A DNA stretch of 64,000 bases from Polytrichum commune (taxonomy: Eukaryota; Streptophyta; Polytrichopsida; Polytrichales; Polytrichaceae), in contig OX485808.1 in the NCBI GenBank assembly GCA_950295325.1, forward strand, positions 17,444,527-17,508,526. The letters run 5' to 3'. A program made the translations under genes and the position numbers. Below are positions 25,691 through 37,635 of this stretch, piece by piece. Within the stretch, counting starts at the first letter, position 1. Each line of letters starts with the position of its first letter. The notes below the pieces were generated by a model. It saw nothing but the letters and a program-made list of their open reading frames with translations. It was not told the DNA's origin and searched no databases.

Positions 25691-26699
25691 CCTTTCTGGG
25701 TTTTTTTTTCCCCTTCCCCTCAATTTCGAGCTTGACTGAGCTTCAGGGATCTGCACACCTTCAACTCCGGTGTGGAGTCGTGGTTTGCAAGTGTTCAAAA
25801 TCATAATACAGTCTGACAGGTTCAATCAATCCAGGTTTTATCAGTCAAGCAATCAACCAAGGTCGGTGGAATTGGTGCATTTGCTTGCTCCAATGAAGGA
25901 GACAGTCGATGAGTTGCAATTTTTGAGTCAGGTTCAGTGATGTGCACGCTTTGAAACGAAATTTGACAGGGTTCAGTTCTAACCCTCAGAGGAAAAAATT
26001 AGAGCTACAAGGAAACTTATGGTCAATTCCAGTAGATTCATATAATTTGTATCAAGATCCTTTACCTTTCTTTTTGTTTCACATTCCTTGTATTTCTTGA
26101 TTCTTGCTGTTGCAATTCCCCTCCTAAGAAACCTCCAATTCCGCGCCCCACCCCCCCCCCCCCGTCCTCCCCCCCGCCCCCCCTCTGCCCCTTATGAAAA
26201 TTTGAGCATGAGATGAGCGATTCCGGTAGCTCCATAAAATTCAAACCAACATCCCACTTGAGTCTTTTGTTTCACATCCCTTCTACTTCTTGATTCTTGC
26301 TGTTGCAATTCCCTTTGCAAGAAATCTCCAAAATTCCCCATCCTCTGAAAATTTGAGGCCGGTAGATTGTGTCAGGTGTAATGGAAGCTTAAATTGCACA
26401 CAAAACCTCCAAGATCATCATCGTCATCGTCTTCGAATTGATCAGTACCCGCGAGTCAGTCTTTGCATTCATCTATGATGGTTTCCTTTTGGATGTGAAG
26501 AGTAGAGAGATAGAGCACCCATTCTTCGACAACAGAGAATTGCAGTGAAGATTTAGGACACCCATCATCAAGAGTGTGGAACCATCATAACCCCATTGAA
26601 TCCCATTTTTGTGTTTTTGTGTAGTTTTTCGCAACTTCAAAAACCATCCCAACATGAAGTTGACATTAAGAGCGCCCAACCGCCATCACCTGGTGCAAG
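25691..26699. other. Intergenic with C-runs and a small duplication
   Basis: A nearly pure C stretch lies at about 26147-26183. A 50-base block with CTTCTTGATTCTTGCTGTTGC occurs at about 26093 and again at about 26286. No supported gene. Confidence 0.5.
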
Positions 26700-27400
26700 T
26701 TGTTGCGGTGATTCTTGGGTACGTGCTATACGTCTTTTGCCTTCCTTCTTGAAATTAATGATCTTTCAATCTCCTCTTGTTGCCTGCTACTCCAATTCTG
26801 ATGAATTTCTTTAGAGAGACAAGAATGTGAACCAAATGATGGGTTTATTCTGTTTTGTTGAATTTCTTGGAACCTTTGCAATGATCTTTCGATCTCTTTT
26901 CTTGCTTGCAACCGCAATTCTGATGGATTTCTTTACCGAGACAAGACTGTGAAAGTGATGGGGTTAACTCTGTTTTGTGAATTTCGTGGAACATTTGCAA
27001 CCCTTCTTTCAATCCCCACTCCTTGCAACTGAAAATTTTGACTGCTATTCTTGAAGACAACAATCTGGCCAGGCTATATGTTACGATCTACCTGAAAAGA
27101 ATGTGGACCGAATGTTTCGCTTTGCTCTGTTTTGTTGAATTTTAGTGGATACTTTGCAATCTTTCAATCTCCTCTCTTTGCAGCTGCAACTGTGAATGAT
27201 ATTCTTGAAGACAACAATCTGCTCAACCTTATGTTTCAATCCATCTGATAAGAATGTGAACTAAATGTTGCGCTTTGCTCTGTTTTATTGAAATTTAGTA
27301 GATAGTTTGCAATCTTTCAACATCCTCTGCAACTGCAATTGGGAATGAGATCGAGAGAACAATCTGCATAATATATTTCAGTCTACCTAAGAAGGTTTTC
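26700..27400. repeat. Degenerate tandem repeats upstream of the GH51 gene
   Basis: About five diverged units of roughly 115-170 bases share TTTGCAATCTTTCAATCTCC, CTCTGTTTTGTTGAATTT and GACAACAATCTG. Frames crossing them on the minus strand are by-products of the repeat. They lie 0.7-1.4 kb upstream of the GH51 start codon. Confidence 0.7.
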
Positions 27401-28137
27401 ACTCGATCTTCAAAAAAATGCTACCCGAAGCCTCCTCCTTCACAACCAGCTTGGCCTTGGCCAAAGGAAGGTACAGTAGAGAGCTTTACAGAGTGAAAGG
27501 GATTTCTTTGAGTGAGATTGCTACTATGTCACGGAGAGGTAATCTTCGAGGTTACGATTACTAGTTATAGTTCTATCTGAGGCATGGACCACGCTTCCTT
27601 GAGCTATTAGAGGTGATTTTCGTCTTGCTCCTTTTTTAGAGCTCTCCTTCCATGCCTTATTTCAAGAGGGGAAGTTAAATTAGTTCCACACACAGCTCTA
27701 TTTAATTCTGTACATGGAATTCTAGTTACCTTTAGTTTAACATGGTTCCATTTACATGGATATGAAATTCCAGTTGAGCATCAACACTAGCGACACCTTA
27801 TTATGTTATCAGTTTCTGTTAATGGAGAAAATTTCATTCTAAATGTTCTGTTGAGACCTCAAAGTTTTTCATGTACTTCTATCTATCTGAAAAGAATGTG
27901 AACCAATATGATAAATTTCAACCTCTTGTTATGGGTTCATTTGAAGCCTACAATGCTTTAGAAATAGCTAGTAGCAATAATAATAATAACAAAATGAGTA
28001 TGATGTGATGATGGTGATCATTGAATAGGTGATTGGAGGTGGAGAGCTACACACATCGTTTTGTTGAGTGGCTCTTGAATTTCATTTTAATCTCTGTAAT
28101 CTTGGAGCTTTCAACCTTGTTGGAGGTTTTCAGCAAC
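27401..28137. other. Promoter/5' side of the GH51 gene
   Basis: No coding feature. An AAT run lies at about 27975-27990. The open frame entering exon 1 extends to 28033 but has no ATG before 28138, so that ATG is the first usable start. Confidence 0.5.
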
Positions 28138-31100
28138 ATGAACTCACGTGTGAAGATTATGGCGACCAGTTCTCTGGGTTTGATGTTGGCATTGGTTTAC
28201 ATCATCGGCTCCATCTTCATGGTGCCTACTTATGCCCAAATCAACCAAACTGTGAGCCTGGTTGTGAATGCAAGCGACACGGGCAGGCAAATGCCCGCGA
28301 ATCTCTTCGGACTTTTCTTTGAGGTAAGAAAAAAACCAATGATAATCATGTTGCTGCTGTTAATCTGTATTTTCTTTGTTTTTGTTTGTTTCTTTGTACT
28401 ATTCTTGAAAATCATGTGTTGCTCCAACTCCAAAGTCTTAGCCCAAGAAGAGTTTGCCTCAGAATTCATGAGGCAATCTGTTCGTTATAAAGCTCAATGG
28501 CTGTTAAATCGTGTGTCTATTTCATTCTAGTTTCTGTTGTTCCTTTTTATTGTTCTTTTTTCATCGAGTATGTAACTCTGAAAGATTTGGATTACCTATC
28601 TCTCTTGATTCTTACTTTGAGGTTAACTTCTGGTTACCATTATCTTTAAATATTCTCTGAACTTTGACGCTGACAGGATATTGTTTCAGGAAATGAATTC
28701 TTGCTGCTGTCAATCTTTGTTTGGTTTTTTTCTTTGTAATATGCTTGAAAATTCATGTGTTGCTTCAACTGTCCACAGTCGTAGCTCAAGAAGAGTTCGC
28801 TTCAGAATTGTGAGGCAAACTGTTGGTTATGAAGCTCAATGGCTGGTGATTTGTTGCCTATTTCATTTCTAGTTTCTGTTGTTCCCTTTTGATTGAGTAT
28901 GTAACTCTAAAAGCTTTGGATTACCTATCTCTCTTGATTCTTACTTTGAGGTTAACCTCTGGTTACCTTTCTCTGTAAATGTTGTCTGAACCTCGATACT
29001 TACAAGGATTTATTTTCAGGAAATCAATCATGCAGGAGCAGGGGGCCTTTGGGCAGAGCTTGTTCACAACCGAGGTTTGTTCCCTTTTTCATGCACTTAT
29101 TACCGTAGAGGGTGCTCTATATAATCTTTACCACGTGGAATTCAAGTGACTTTCTATCAATGTAAAAAAGACACGCGGAAACATTTAAGTGGAAAACAAA
29201 AATTTCTTCTTGTCTGATAGAAAGCCCACTAAGGGTAGTCTATAATACTGCAGCATTCGAAGGGGTGGACACTTCATGACTCATTTTTTCCAAGTAGACT
29301 TGTGAAGCGAGATACACTAAATATTGCAATGTATGCATTTTGTTGACACCAGGTTTTGAAGCAGGAGGTCAGAACACACCTTCACTTTTTGATCCGTGGG
29401 CTATGGTTGGGAGTAGTAAACAAGTCACAGTTGGAACTGAAAGATCTTCACCTTTTGAGCGCAACCCAATTGCCCTCAAGGTTCAAGTATTGTGTGACCC
29501 TTCGGATGCGACCAATGCATGCCCAGCCTCAGGTGCTGGCGTCTCCAATCCAGGATTTTGGGGCATGGTCAGTGGTCCTTCTTTATCCCACATTAACAGC
29601 AACATATTTTGCAACGGTGTATTGATAATTTTTTTTTTATGAGTCTTGGAAAAGTGACACGTCACTTTTGTAGCCATTCCTTTGTTCGCATTCAATCATG
29701 ACATACCATCAAAGCCGGATACATAACTTTGATGCAGTTGGATTTGATCATACAGTTCCTATCTCAATAAAGATACCTTTAATGTCTGTCAAAACTCATG
29801 GTTTGGTAGGGAGTTTAGGCCCACTTTTGAGAATTTATGGTGTTCAAGAAGTGGTCGAGTGGTGTCGGAACCTTTAACTTTAGTGAAGTTAGAGGGGAGG
29901 CGTTTGACTATGGCCAAAAGACCGTGACGGCTATGTAAAACTGAACTCCTTATCAAACTTTCAAGAGCACCATTTTAGGTGCCTTCAAAAGTTTGCCATG
30001 AAATTCGTTTTTGTATAGCCATCTTTTGGCCAAAGTCAAACGCCTCCCCTACATTCCATTATAATTGGGGGTTCTGACACCACTTGAACACTCCCTGAAC
30101 ATTATAAAAATGTCAAAAGTGCACCAAAACCTCCCTACTAAACCATAAGTTTTTGAGAGACTCATGGCCACTCAAAAAATTATGTAAAGTTGTAGCAAGG
30201 CATCGAGGAAGCATATATTAGAGGGACAATCTTTGTAGAGGAAGTGAAGCATGCGAATATCCATCAACATTTCATGCCCATGAATGTTTAAGTGATTTTT
30301 GTACATTGCAGAACATTCTATCTGGTTACACGTACCGTGTCCAGTTCTACGTACGGACGACAACTCCATCCAATTTTTCTGTTGCTTTTACATCCAATGA
30401 TGGCACCCAAGTGCTGGCACAACGATTCCTTAGGTTTGCTAAACACAAATCTTTATGTTTTACATGAATATTCTCATCCTAATGGACATTCAGAAAACTG
30501 ACTGTTATGTGTGATGAAGTAGGATTATATCCCTGTACGAATAATGCATTATCATCTGGAATTGCTCTATGTGGTGATTGAGATTTTTTTTTGGATCCAG
30601 TTTGGACACTAGTGGAGCATGGAGTAAGCAGTCACTTGTATTATCTGCCAAATCGACCGACCATTCTGCGCGGTTGTCTTTGACAAGCAACACGAGAGGC
30701 ATATTCTGGCTTGACTCGGTTTCTGCCATGCCCACGAACACGTTCAAGGTAGAAGTATTCCATGCTTCTTGGTGTGAAGAATGTATCTATAAATTTCAGT
30801 CGTTTTGAGTATTTGGACATGATACAGTCAGCACATACTAGCCTTTTCAATGAGTTCTTCTCTTGTAAATAGTTTTTAACAGTGTGCTCGTTTAATGGTC
30901 AGGGCCATGGGTATCGAATGGAGCTTGCTACCATGCTTAGGGATTTGAACCCTGGATTTCTTCGTTTTCCAGGTATTGTGTACCCTCATTTTTAACCCTA
31001 CTTATTGTGAACTCCCCTTAACAATATCTCATAAATACTTAGAGATAGAAATTTTTGTAGAGGTGCCACATCATTTTGGAAAGATGACTATTTATAGTCT

Positions 31101-34100
31101 AACAAAAACACTAAAACTTAACCCACTCTCCTTCGTTTCCTTCCTTCCTCTCCTCACGCTCTTTTCTTTCCCACCTTATGCATTTCCTTGTGTCTTCCCT
31201 TGCCCTCATATACATTGTGTTGGAAGTAAGATCGAGTAAGTTTCAAGATTATGACTGTGTTCCAAGAAAATTACAGAGGCATGGCAGAAGCGTTGAACAA
31301 ATAAAAAGACATGAAGTTACTAGTTAACACAAGAAACAACAAAGTGACAACCTAGCTGACCCAATTCTCTAGCCTGATCCCTAGCTTCCATACCCCCCAT
31401 TGCCCTTTGCTCTCATTGGATGCTACAATTTAGGGCTCCTTAAACTAAGGACCCCAAATGGAACAAGGCCCACATATTAGTGCAACATTAGACTGTAATT
31501 ATGGTAAGCCCATAGTGTTTGTTTCGTATGGAACATCAAGATTGAACTTCCCTCCAATAAGGGACATTTATTGTCAAGTTGATCTATGAGGTCACACTGC
31601 ATTGTGTTGTGCTGCATGAAATTTTACTATTAAATGTCATATATGGAATTTCTATGAATGTTCTTATGTGTTCACCTTTCTCTACAGGGGGTTGTTACGT
31701 GGAAGGTACAGTTTTGAAAAATGCATTTAGATGGCGAGATTCGGTGGGTCCGTACGAGAATCGTCCTGGACACTATGGAGATGTGTGGAATTACTGGACT
31801 GACGATGGCTTTGGCTTCTATGAGGGCCTCCAGGTATGCCAATTATCATGTTAAAATGTACTACAGTACATGGACCTGATGTAGCGCTTTTCTTAATTGG
31901 ACACCTACATTTATGTGGTATATGGCAAGGTTTGTAGTTAATATGTTACCAAAAAGACACATGTTACAGTGAGATTGCCCTACGTGCTCAAAATAATTTA
32001 ACCACTCGAGGTTCAATCATTTGCACAATTGGGAGGGCCTATGTGATCACTGCAAGAGAAAGCAATCTTCACTGGGACCTCCTATAACTTCTGCATGTCA
32101 ACTCCAATTCTGAAACTTGAAATGACAATCTTTGTTATTCACAATTGCTAACTGGATAAAATAATTCCTGGTTCAATCTGATAGTCAGATTTGTCTGTGG
32201 AGTGGGGAACGCCCACATACCTTATAATATCCTATAGCAAGGTGTGCAGGTGTTATTTGATAACTTTTTCTTATATACACTTGATTGTTGTGTTGCTAGG
32301 TGAGGATTAAAGAACAAGCACCATAAGGATACATATTTAAAAGAGATTGGACTATGTCTTCAAATTTGATCAACTACTCCACACTCAATAGTGAACACAG
32401 TTGGGAGGACCTATGTATTCAATTAAGGAATCAACAAACATGCCCTTTCCATAACCATAGCTAAATCAGGGGAGATTTGATTTTCAATACAGTTTTTGTT
32501 GATGCTTCATTGTAGATTTGCTAATGCAATACAAGCTCCGTTGCGGGAAATTAATTGGGAGTAGTTGAGGAGCTTGTAAAACGTAGTGAATGACACCCAC
32601 ATACCTTAAGTTTGACACCATCCCAACACCAACCTCTTGATGGGCTCATTGTTATTGCAGCTAGCAGAGGATATAGGGGCAGCACCAGTTTGGGTCTTCA
32701 ACAGTGGTATGAAAGTCTTCCTGATTATTGTGAATAGTTCCTAATTGGAAGTCTAGGTTATACTCGCATAAAATTCAGAGTGAGCGATCTTTGGGAGGTT
32801 AAGGAAATCTTTATTAAGTTTTGCTCAATTATAGTTCATAAATTTGACTGCTATCCTTTTGGCATATCTACTGCAGGTATCAGCCACCAAGAATCGGTCA
32901 CGACAGATAACATCTTGCCCTTTGTTCAGGTTCAGCTTGAAACCTTTTGGAGTTACCATTGACTGAGAGACACCTAGGTCTCACCTGTGTCTGGTTTCAT
33001 TATGTCCAATCCATATACCGTATTTGAGTGCTTTTTGCGTTGGGTTTTAATAAATAATTCTCTTGAATTTTGCCATATGGCACTGTTAAATTGCTTGGGA
33101 CACTTCTACGTGGAATTAATATTTTGATATCAAAAAAGATGAACCAGGAAGCACCTTACTGTAGACAGCAATAAATAGGGAAGATTACCTAGGACATAAG
33201 GTACGCAGGTATTATTCGGTTACTTTTCTTGATTGGACTCCTATATTTGATTGGTGTGTGGTTAGGTGAGAATCAAAGAACAAACACAATACAGACACAT
33301 GTTTAAAAGACATTGGACTACAAGATAAAATTTAATGGACTACTCCACACTCATGAGTTAACACAATTGGGAGGACCTATATATTTAATTAAATCAACAA
33401 ACTTATAATTCTGATAACCATCACTATTTCAGTGAAAGTCTGATTTTCAATCTAATTTTTTCCGATGCTTCATTGTAGATTTGCTAAGGGAACACAAGTT
33501 TTGATGTGTAAATCTATTCGGTAGAAGTTCGAGAAAAAATAAAAATAAAAAATAAAAACCGAATAACACTCACATACCTTAGCGCATTTGCAGTAGACCA
33601 GGCTTCTTCACAGTTTATATTATGAGAGCACACACACTCAACTTTTATGTCCAGTGTTATTGGCATTAGTGACTATTATGAAGGGGTATATATTTTTAAG
33701 CTACACGTTCACATGTTTTTTAATGCATTTTGATTAGGATGTTCTGGATGGCCTTGAATTTGCAAGAGGATCTGCAAACTCGACATGGGGTGCATTGCGG
33801 GCACAAATGGGACACCCTGCTCCATTCTCATTGCAACATGTGGCGATTGGCAATGAAGACTGCTGGAAGCCATATTACAAAGGTGAGAAAAGATATTTAG
33901 CTAAGATTTAGTGTGGCCCACACTATTCATCATCAACTCACATTAATTGTCTTGCAATTACTAGGTGGCAACTAGAGAAGGTGTCATACAACACTTTGTG
34001 CTGGATGAGAAATCACAAAAACCACTATAATCAACATCACTCACCAATTTTAATACGAATGTAAATTAGATGTTTAGTAGAGTCTTCTGTCAGTGGGCCT

Positions 34101-37100
34101 CTCACAATTCTTGGACTTTACATTAACGATTTTAACATGTTGATTTGTTACTGTGCTTGGATCAGGAAACTACTTGGCATTTTACACAGCTATCAAACTT
34201 ATTTATCCAGACATCCAACTCATCACCAACTGTGATGGATCAGGCGGTTCTCTCGACCAACCGGCTGATTTGTATGATTACCATGTATGCCATCACTTGA
34301 CCTACCTCAAAAAGATGTAGAAAAAAAAAATTACCTTTTGCAACCCTTTAGAGTTATCCTGAGAGTCTCTCAAATACTCTAGGTTTGGTAGGGAGTTTTT
34401 GCCCACTTTTGACATTTCATAATGTATCAGGAGTGTCAAAGTGGTGGCCGAACCCCCTATTTTAGTGAAATTAAGAATAGGCGTTTGACTTTGGCCACAA
34501 GACAACTATATAAAAACGAATTTTATGGGAAAATTTTGAAGGAACTTAAAATGGTGATCTTGAAAGTTTGATAAGGACTTATTGTTATACAACCATCTTT
34601 TGGGCAAAGTCAAACACCTCCTCTTCACTTCACTAAAATTGGAGGTTCCGACCACTTGAAAACTCATTAAACATTATAAAATGTGAAAAGTGGGCCAAAA
34701 CTCCGTACCAAAGCATGTCTTGACAGACTTATGTTTATAACTCTTATGTTTGATAGGCATTGAGTTAATATTGGAGTTTGATGTGATAATATCAATGTGA
34801 AACCAGTGTTGATATAAGGATCTACAGGTTTGTGATGATACATTCTCATACATGAGTTATTTTTGGGCACGTGGAGCAACATTTAATCTTCTTCCTGCCA
34901 TTTGAACAGGTATACACAAGTGCTAACAACCTCTTCAACATGCGCCATGCGTTCGACCACACGACAAGGACAGGCCCTAAGGTATGACCATTCAGTTGGC
35001 CCGAATTATTAAAGGCTGATATAAATGAAGTATTTTAGATTGCTCCTGTACTTCGATGAGAGAGGGTATTTGAAAAATGCAATTGGTCTGAGTTTTAGAA
35101 GAAAGGCTCACCACTAAACATCTGATTTAGTGTGGCATTAAATTTGGTGTGCCATGCTAATACAAGTGGTCTTTGTGATTGGTCATGTAGCACCAAGTGT
35201 CATGTGACATCCTCTCTAGTTAATTGCAAGACAATTAATGTGGGTCAACGATGAATAGTGTGGGCCAAATTGAATCAAATGTTTACCTTAGTCTTGAAAA
35301 GTTGAAAGCTGAAAGTTTTGAATGAAGAGGGAGACCTTGGCGAGTCTTTTGCACCCTAGAGTCAATTTTGGGTTACACCTGTCAGAAACACCTTGAGAAA
35401 TCATCACTGAATCATTTGATATCCAAATACTAAGGTGATTTGGAATTCCCATTTAATTGCTAACAAGACCTAATAAACACCAAGTCGTTCCAATAGCAGG
35501 AATATCCTCAGTTGTTTGCTTAAAAGTGGATTTATGGGTGTTTTTTTACAGTAATGTCTCTAATCCGTTGAGTGATACATTGGGACAGGCTTTTGTTAGC
35601 GAGTATGCGGTGACAGGATCTGATGCCGGAAAGGGGAGTCTGCTAGCAGCCTTGGCTGAAGGCGCATTCCTTATTGGTTTAGAACTAAATAGGTTTGCCA
35701 TTTCATACTTTTTCTTTGTCTCGTCGTGAATTTGTTTTATATTGTTTTCAGTGCTAGCTCAGCCTTTAGTTATTAAGTCAAGTTAAAATTGAACCTTTTA
35801 GGTCTTCCAACTATAAAGTATAGAAATGAATGACCAAAATTGCAATCCTACGTTTGGAAGGTGTTGATTTAATTGATGTGATTTCATGTGCTCGAATCGA
35901 TGTGGAATCAATGTTGATACATAAATTTGCATTTTTTTTTTGTCAAGCTTGTATATTTACACTTTAATATCTCAGCTAGTGATTGAGTTTCAAGAATGAC
36001 AATCTTTGCTAGCAGTGTTCAGTTTAATCTGTTGCTAACCATTGACTAACTGAAGGCTTCAAAACCATGGTGGGTTGGTTGGGAGCAGTGATGTAGTTTA
36101 CATGGCAAGCTATGCACCTCTCTTTGTGAACGACAATGATAGAATGTATGCTCCATCTTCAAATTACCCCAGGCACTTCAAAATGTGATGTTTGTAATTA
36201 CAGTGGAAGGAATATCGACTTATCAAGTCCTATTGCTAGATGGTTCAGTAGATTTGAAAATTGTAGTCTTTGAATGACTTGCTTAAAAATATTCTTGAAA
36301 CACTGTTCAGTTCCTTCATGTTCATCTAAGGTAGGGTTTAGGGTTTAGGGCTTAGGATTCATCTAGGCGAAGCACACTGTTATATGTTCTATGCAAACAA
36401 TTTGTGTTTTGTAATCACAATGGAAGGAATATTGACTCAACAAGTCCGATGGCTAGATGGTTCAGTACATTTGAAAATTGTGATCGTCAAATGATGTGCT
36501 TAAAAATATTTTTGAAACACTCTTTAGTTCCTTTTGCATGTTCATTTAAGAAAGCTACTTTTAGTGGGTTTTAGGATTTAGGGTTTAGTGTTCATCTAGG
36601 CAAAGCACACGAGTGTGATGTGCACAACGATTTATGTGATATTGCAGGTGGAACCCTGATGCCATTGTCTTCAACTCATGGCAAGCATATGGAACACCCA
36701 GTTACTGGGTACAACAGTTCTTCAAGTATTCCAATGGCGCATACCTTCTTCCTTCCACTCTACAGGCTGATGCTTCCATCAGCACTGCGAATCTCGTAAC
36801 ATCGACAATCCGTGCTCACAACGCTTCCAATGGCTTAGATTATCTGATTGTGAAGGTGAGCTGGGGTTTCAATGTCTTTTGCAAAATGCTTGACCAATTT
36901 TATATGCATCAATTTATAATCACTCCTTATAAACTTCCTATCACACTTAATGTGGGTGATGGGTACGTTTTGCCTTGTTCCCTCATTATGGTAACCAAAT
37001 TGTGACCTCGCAAACCTTCGCCATACCTTCATGTTGATAAATTAGGCATGGGCTACAGTACAACATAAGGAACTTGTGTGTACATCTGTGTTTTAATTTA

Positions 37101-37635
37101 ATCTTGGTTTGTTGAGGTGGTGTGTTACAAAGAGGCTGGTTGGTTGTTGATTTGCAGGCAGTAAATTATGGGAGTAATCCTCTGAACCTACACCTCACGG
37201 TCTCTGGGCTATCAACCAATTGTGTATCAGTTGCTGATTCGATCATGATGCTAATGACATCTGGGGGTTTGATGGACGAGAATTCGTTCGCCAATCCAAC
37301 AAATGTAAGTTACTAATCAGACAACCTCAATACCTTTGGTGTTTTTGTAACCAAAGTCTCCTAGGACCAAATTCAGTTATAAAAGATTCCTAATTTCAAG
37401 CAGTTTTGATGTTTTTCACACCATGCTGCTGTTTTGGAATATGAATGAACAGGTTGCACCCACTGTGAGCAAGCCTACGAACCTTGGATCAGATTCACAG
37501 ATTCTTCTTCCCGCCTACTCGATCATGGCTCTCCAATTGGGGTTGGCTCCCCAAGGGGATGTTATCGGTGCACAAACTTCCAATCGGGCTTTCAAGGTGG
37601 AAAAACCACAGCAAGGGATGGCATTTGTTGCCTAG
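28138..37635 (+). CDS. ASD1: Alpha-L-arabinofuranosidase, GH51
   Basis: Cell-wall enzyme releasing terminal arabinose from arabinans and arabinoxylans. Seventeen GT-AG exons: 28138-28323, 29020-29074, 29353-29567, 30312-30433, 30601-30748, 30903-30972, 31688-31833, 32661-32706, 32877-32929, 33738-33882, 34166-34284, 34910-34981, 35589-35692, 36089-36145, 36648-36855, 37158-37304, 37453-37635. They join in consistent phase to 691 residues (Arabidopsis ASD1 is about 680). A signal peptide covers residues 1 to about 34 (hydrophobic core LGLMLALVYIIGSIF). The CBM-like N-terminal region follows, then the GH51 barrel. The likely acid/base Glu387 is in IGNEDCW and the nucleophile Glu464 in FVSEYAV. 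GLFFEEINHAGAGGLW and PGFLRFPGGCYVEG are conserved family blocks. It looks intact. Introns carry at least seven MITE or fold-back insertions and two tandem duplications. Direct orthology to ASD1 is not established. Confidence 0.95.
28340..29019 (+). repeat. Tandem duplication inside GH51 intron 1, copying the acceptor
   Basis: Two units of about 335 bases share AAGAAGAGTTTGCCTCAGAA, GAGTATGTAACTCTGAAAG and ATTACCTATCTCTCTTGATT. The real exon 2 begins TATTTTCAG|GAAATCAAT at 29020. The duplicated counterpart is TGTTTCAG|GAAATGAAT at about 28690, so the copy includes the 3' splice site and the first exon bases. Confidence 0.85.
29784..30161. mobile_element. Fold-back element family C, copy 1 (GH51 intron 3)
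   Basis: Long inverted repeat with arms of roughly 150-170 bases. The arms start TGTCTGTCAAAACTCATGG / GGTTTGGTAGGGAGTTT and return as CTCCCTACTAAACCAT. GCCAAAAGA...GTCAAACGCCTCCCCT occurs in both arms. The second copy, at 34361-34730, has the central segment inverted, so the two are inserted in opposite orientation. Confidence 0.85.
31880..32222 (+). mobile_element. MITE subfamily B, copy 1 (GH51 intron 7)
   Basis: The left end is eroded. The right end is CGCCCACATACCT followed by TA. The interior has CCAAAAAGACACATGTTA and GTGCTCAAAATAATTTAACC, which relate it to family A, and a 3' half of its own (TGACAATCTTTGTTATTCAC). Confidence 0.65.
32239..32606 (+). mobile_element. MITE subfamily B, copy 2 (GH51 intron 7)
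   Basis: Ends AAGGTGTGCAGGTGTTATT / GACACCCACATACCT with TA at the right. The interior AAAAGAGATTGGACTATG and GATGCTTCATTGTAGATTTG is shared with the copy at 33199-33579. It lies almost back to back with copy 1. Confidence 0.75.
33199..33579 (+). mobile_element. MITE subfamily B, copy 3 (GH51 intron 9)
   Basis: Clear terminal inverted repeats: AGGTACGCAGGTATTATTCGG at the left and the inverted CCGAATAACACTCACATACCT at the right, with TA outside both ends. The interior is close to copy 2. Confidence 0.8.
33908..34078 (+). mobile_element. Short repeat family D, copy 2 (GH51 intron 10)
   Basis: Begins TTTAGTGTGGCCCACACTAT and ends near ATTAGATGTTTAGTAG. It shares CATTAATTGTCTTGCAATTA with the copy at 35115-35284, which is in the opposite orientation. 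Confidence 0.65.
34361..34730. mobile_element. Fold-back element family C, copy 2 (GH51 intron 11)
   Basis: Same termini and arms as the copy at 29784-30161 (GGTTTGGTAGGGAGTTT left, GGGCCAAAACTCCGTACC right). The centre reads in the opposite direction relative to copy 1. Non-coding. Confidence 0.85.
35115..35284 (-). mobile_element. Short repeat family D, copy 3 (GH51 intron 12)
   Basis: Ends AAACATCTGATTTAGTGTGG and, inverted, CCAAATTGAATCAAATGTTTA. The interior GCAAGACAATTAATGTGGGT is the reverse complement of the block in copies 1 and 2. This is the best-preserved copy for defining the ends. Confidence 0.7.
36190..36647 (+). repeat. Tandem duplication in GH51 intron 14
   Basis: Two units of about 215 bases share TGGAAGGAATATCGACT, AGATGGTTCAGTA, TTTGAAAATTGT, CTTAAAAATATT and a TTTAGGG-rich block (36332-36351). 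The unit start ACAGTGGAAGG resembles the real exon 15 acceptor GCAGGTGGAACC at 36641-36652, so the unit may include a copied acceptor, less clearly than in intron 1. Confidence 0.7.

Noticed and set aside
26147-26183. Long C-run as a functional element
   Set aside because: Homopolymer tracts are prone to sequencing and assembly error, and nothing around it suggests function.
28033-28137. Extending GH51 upstream to 28033
   Set aside because: The extension has no ATG, and the signal peptide begins sensibly at the ATG at 28138.
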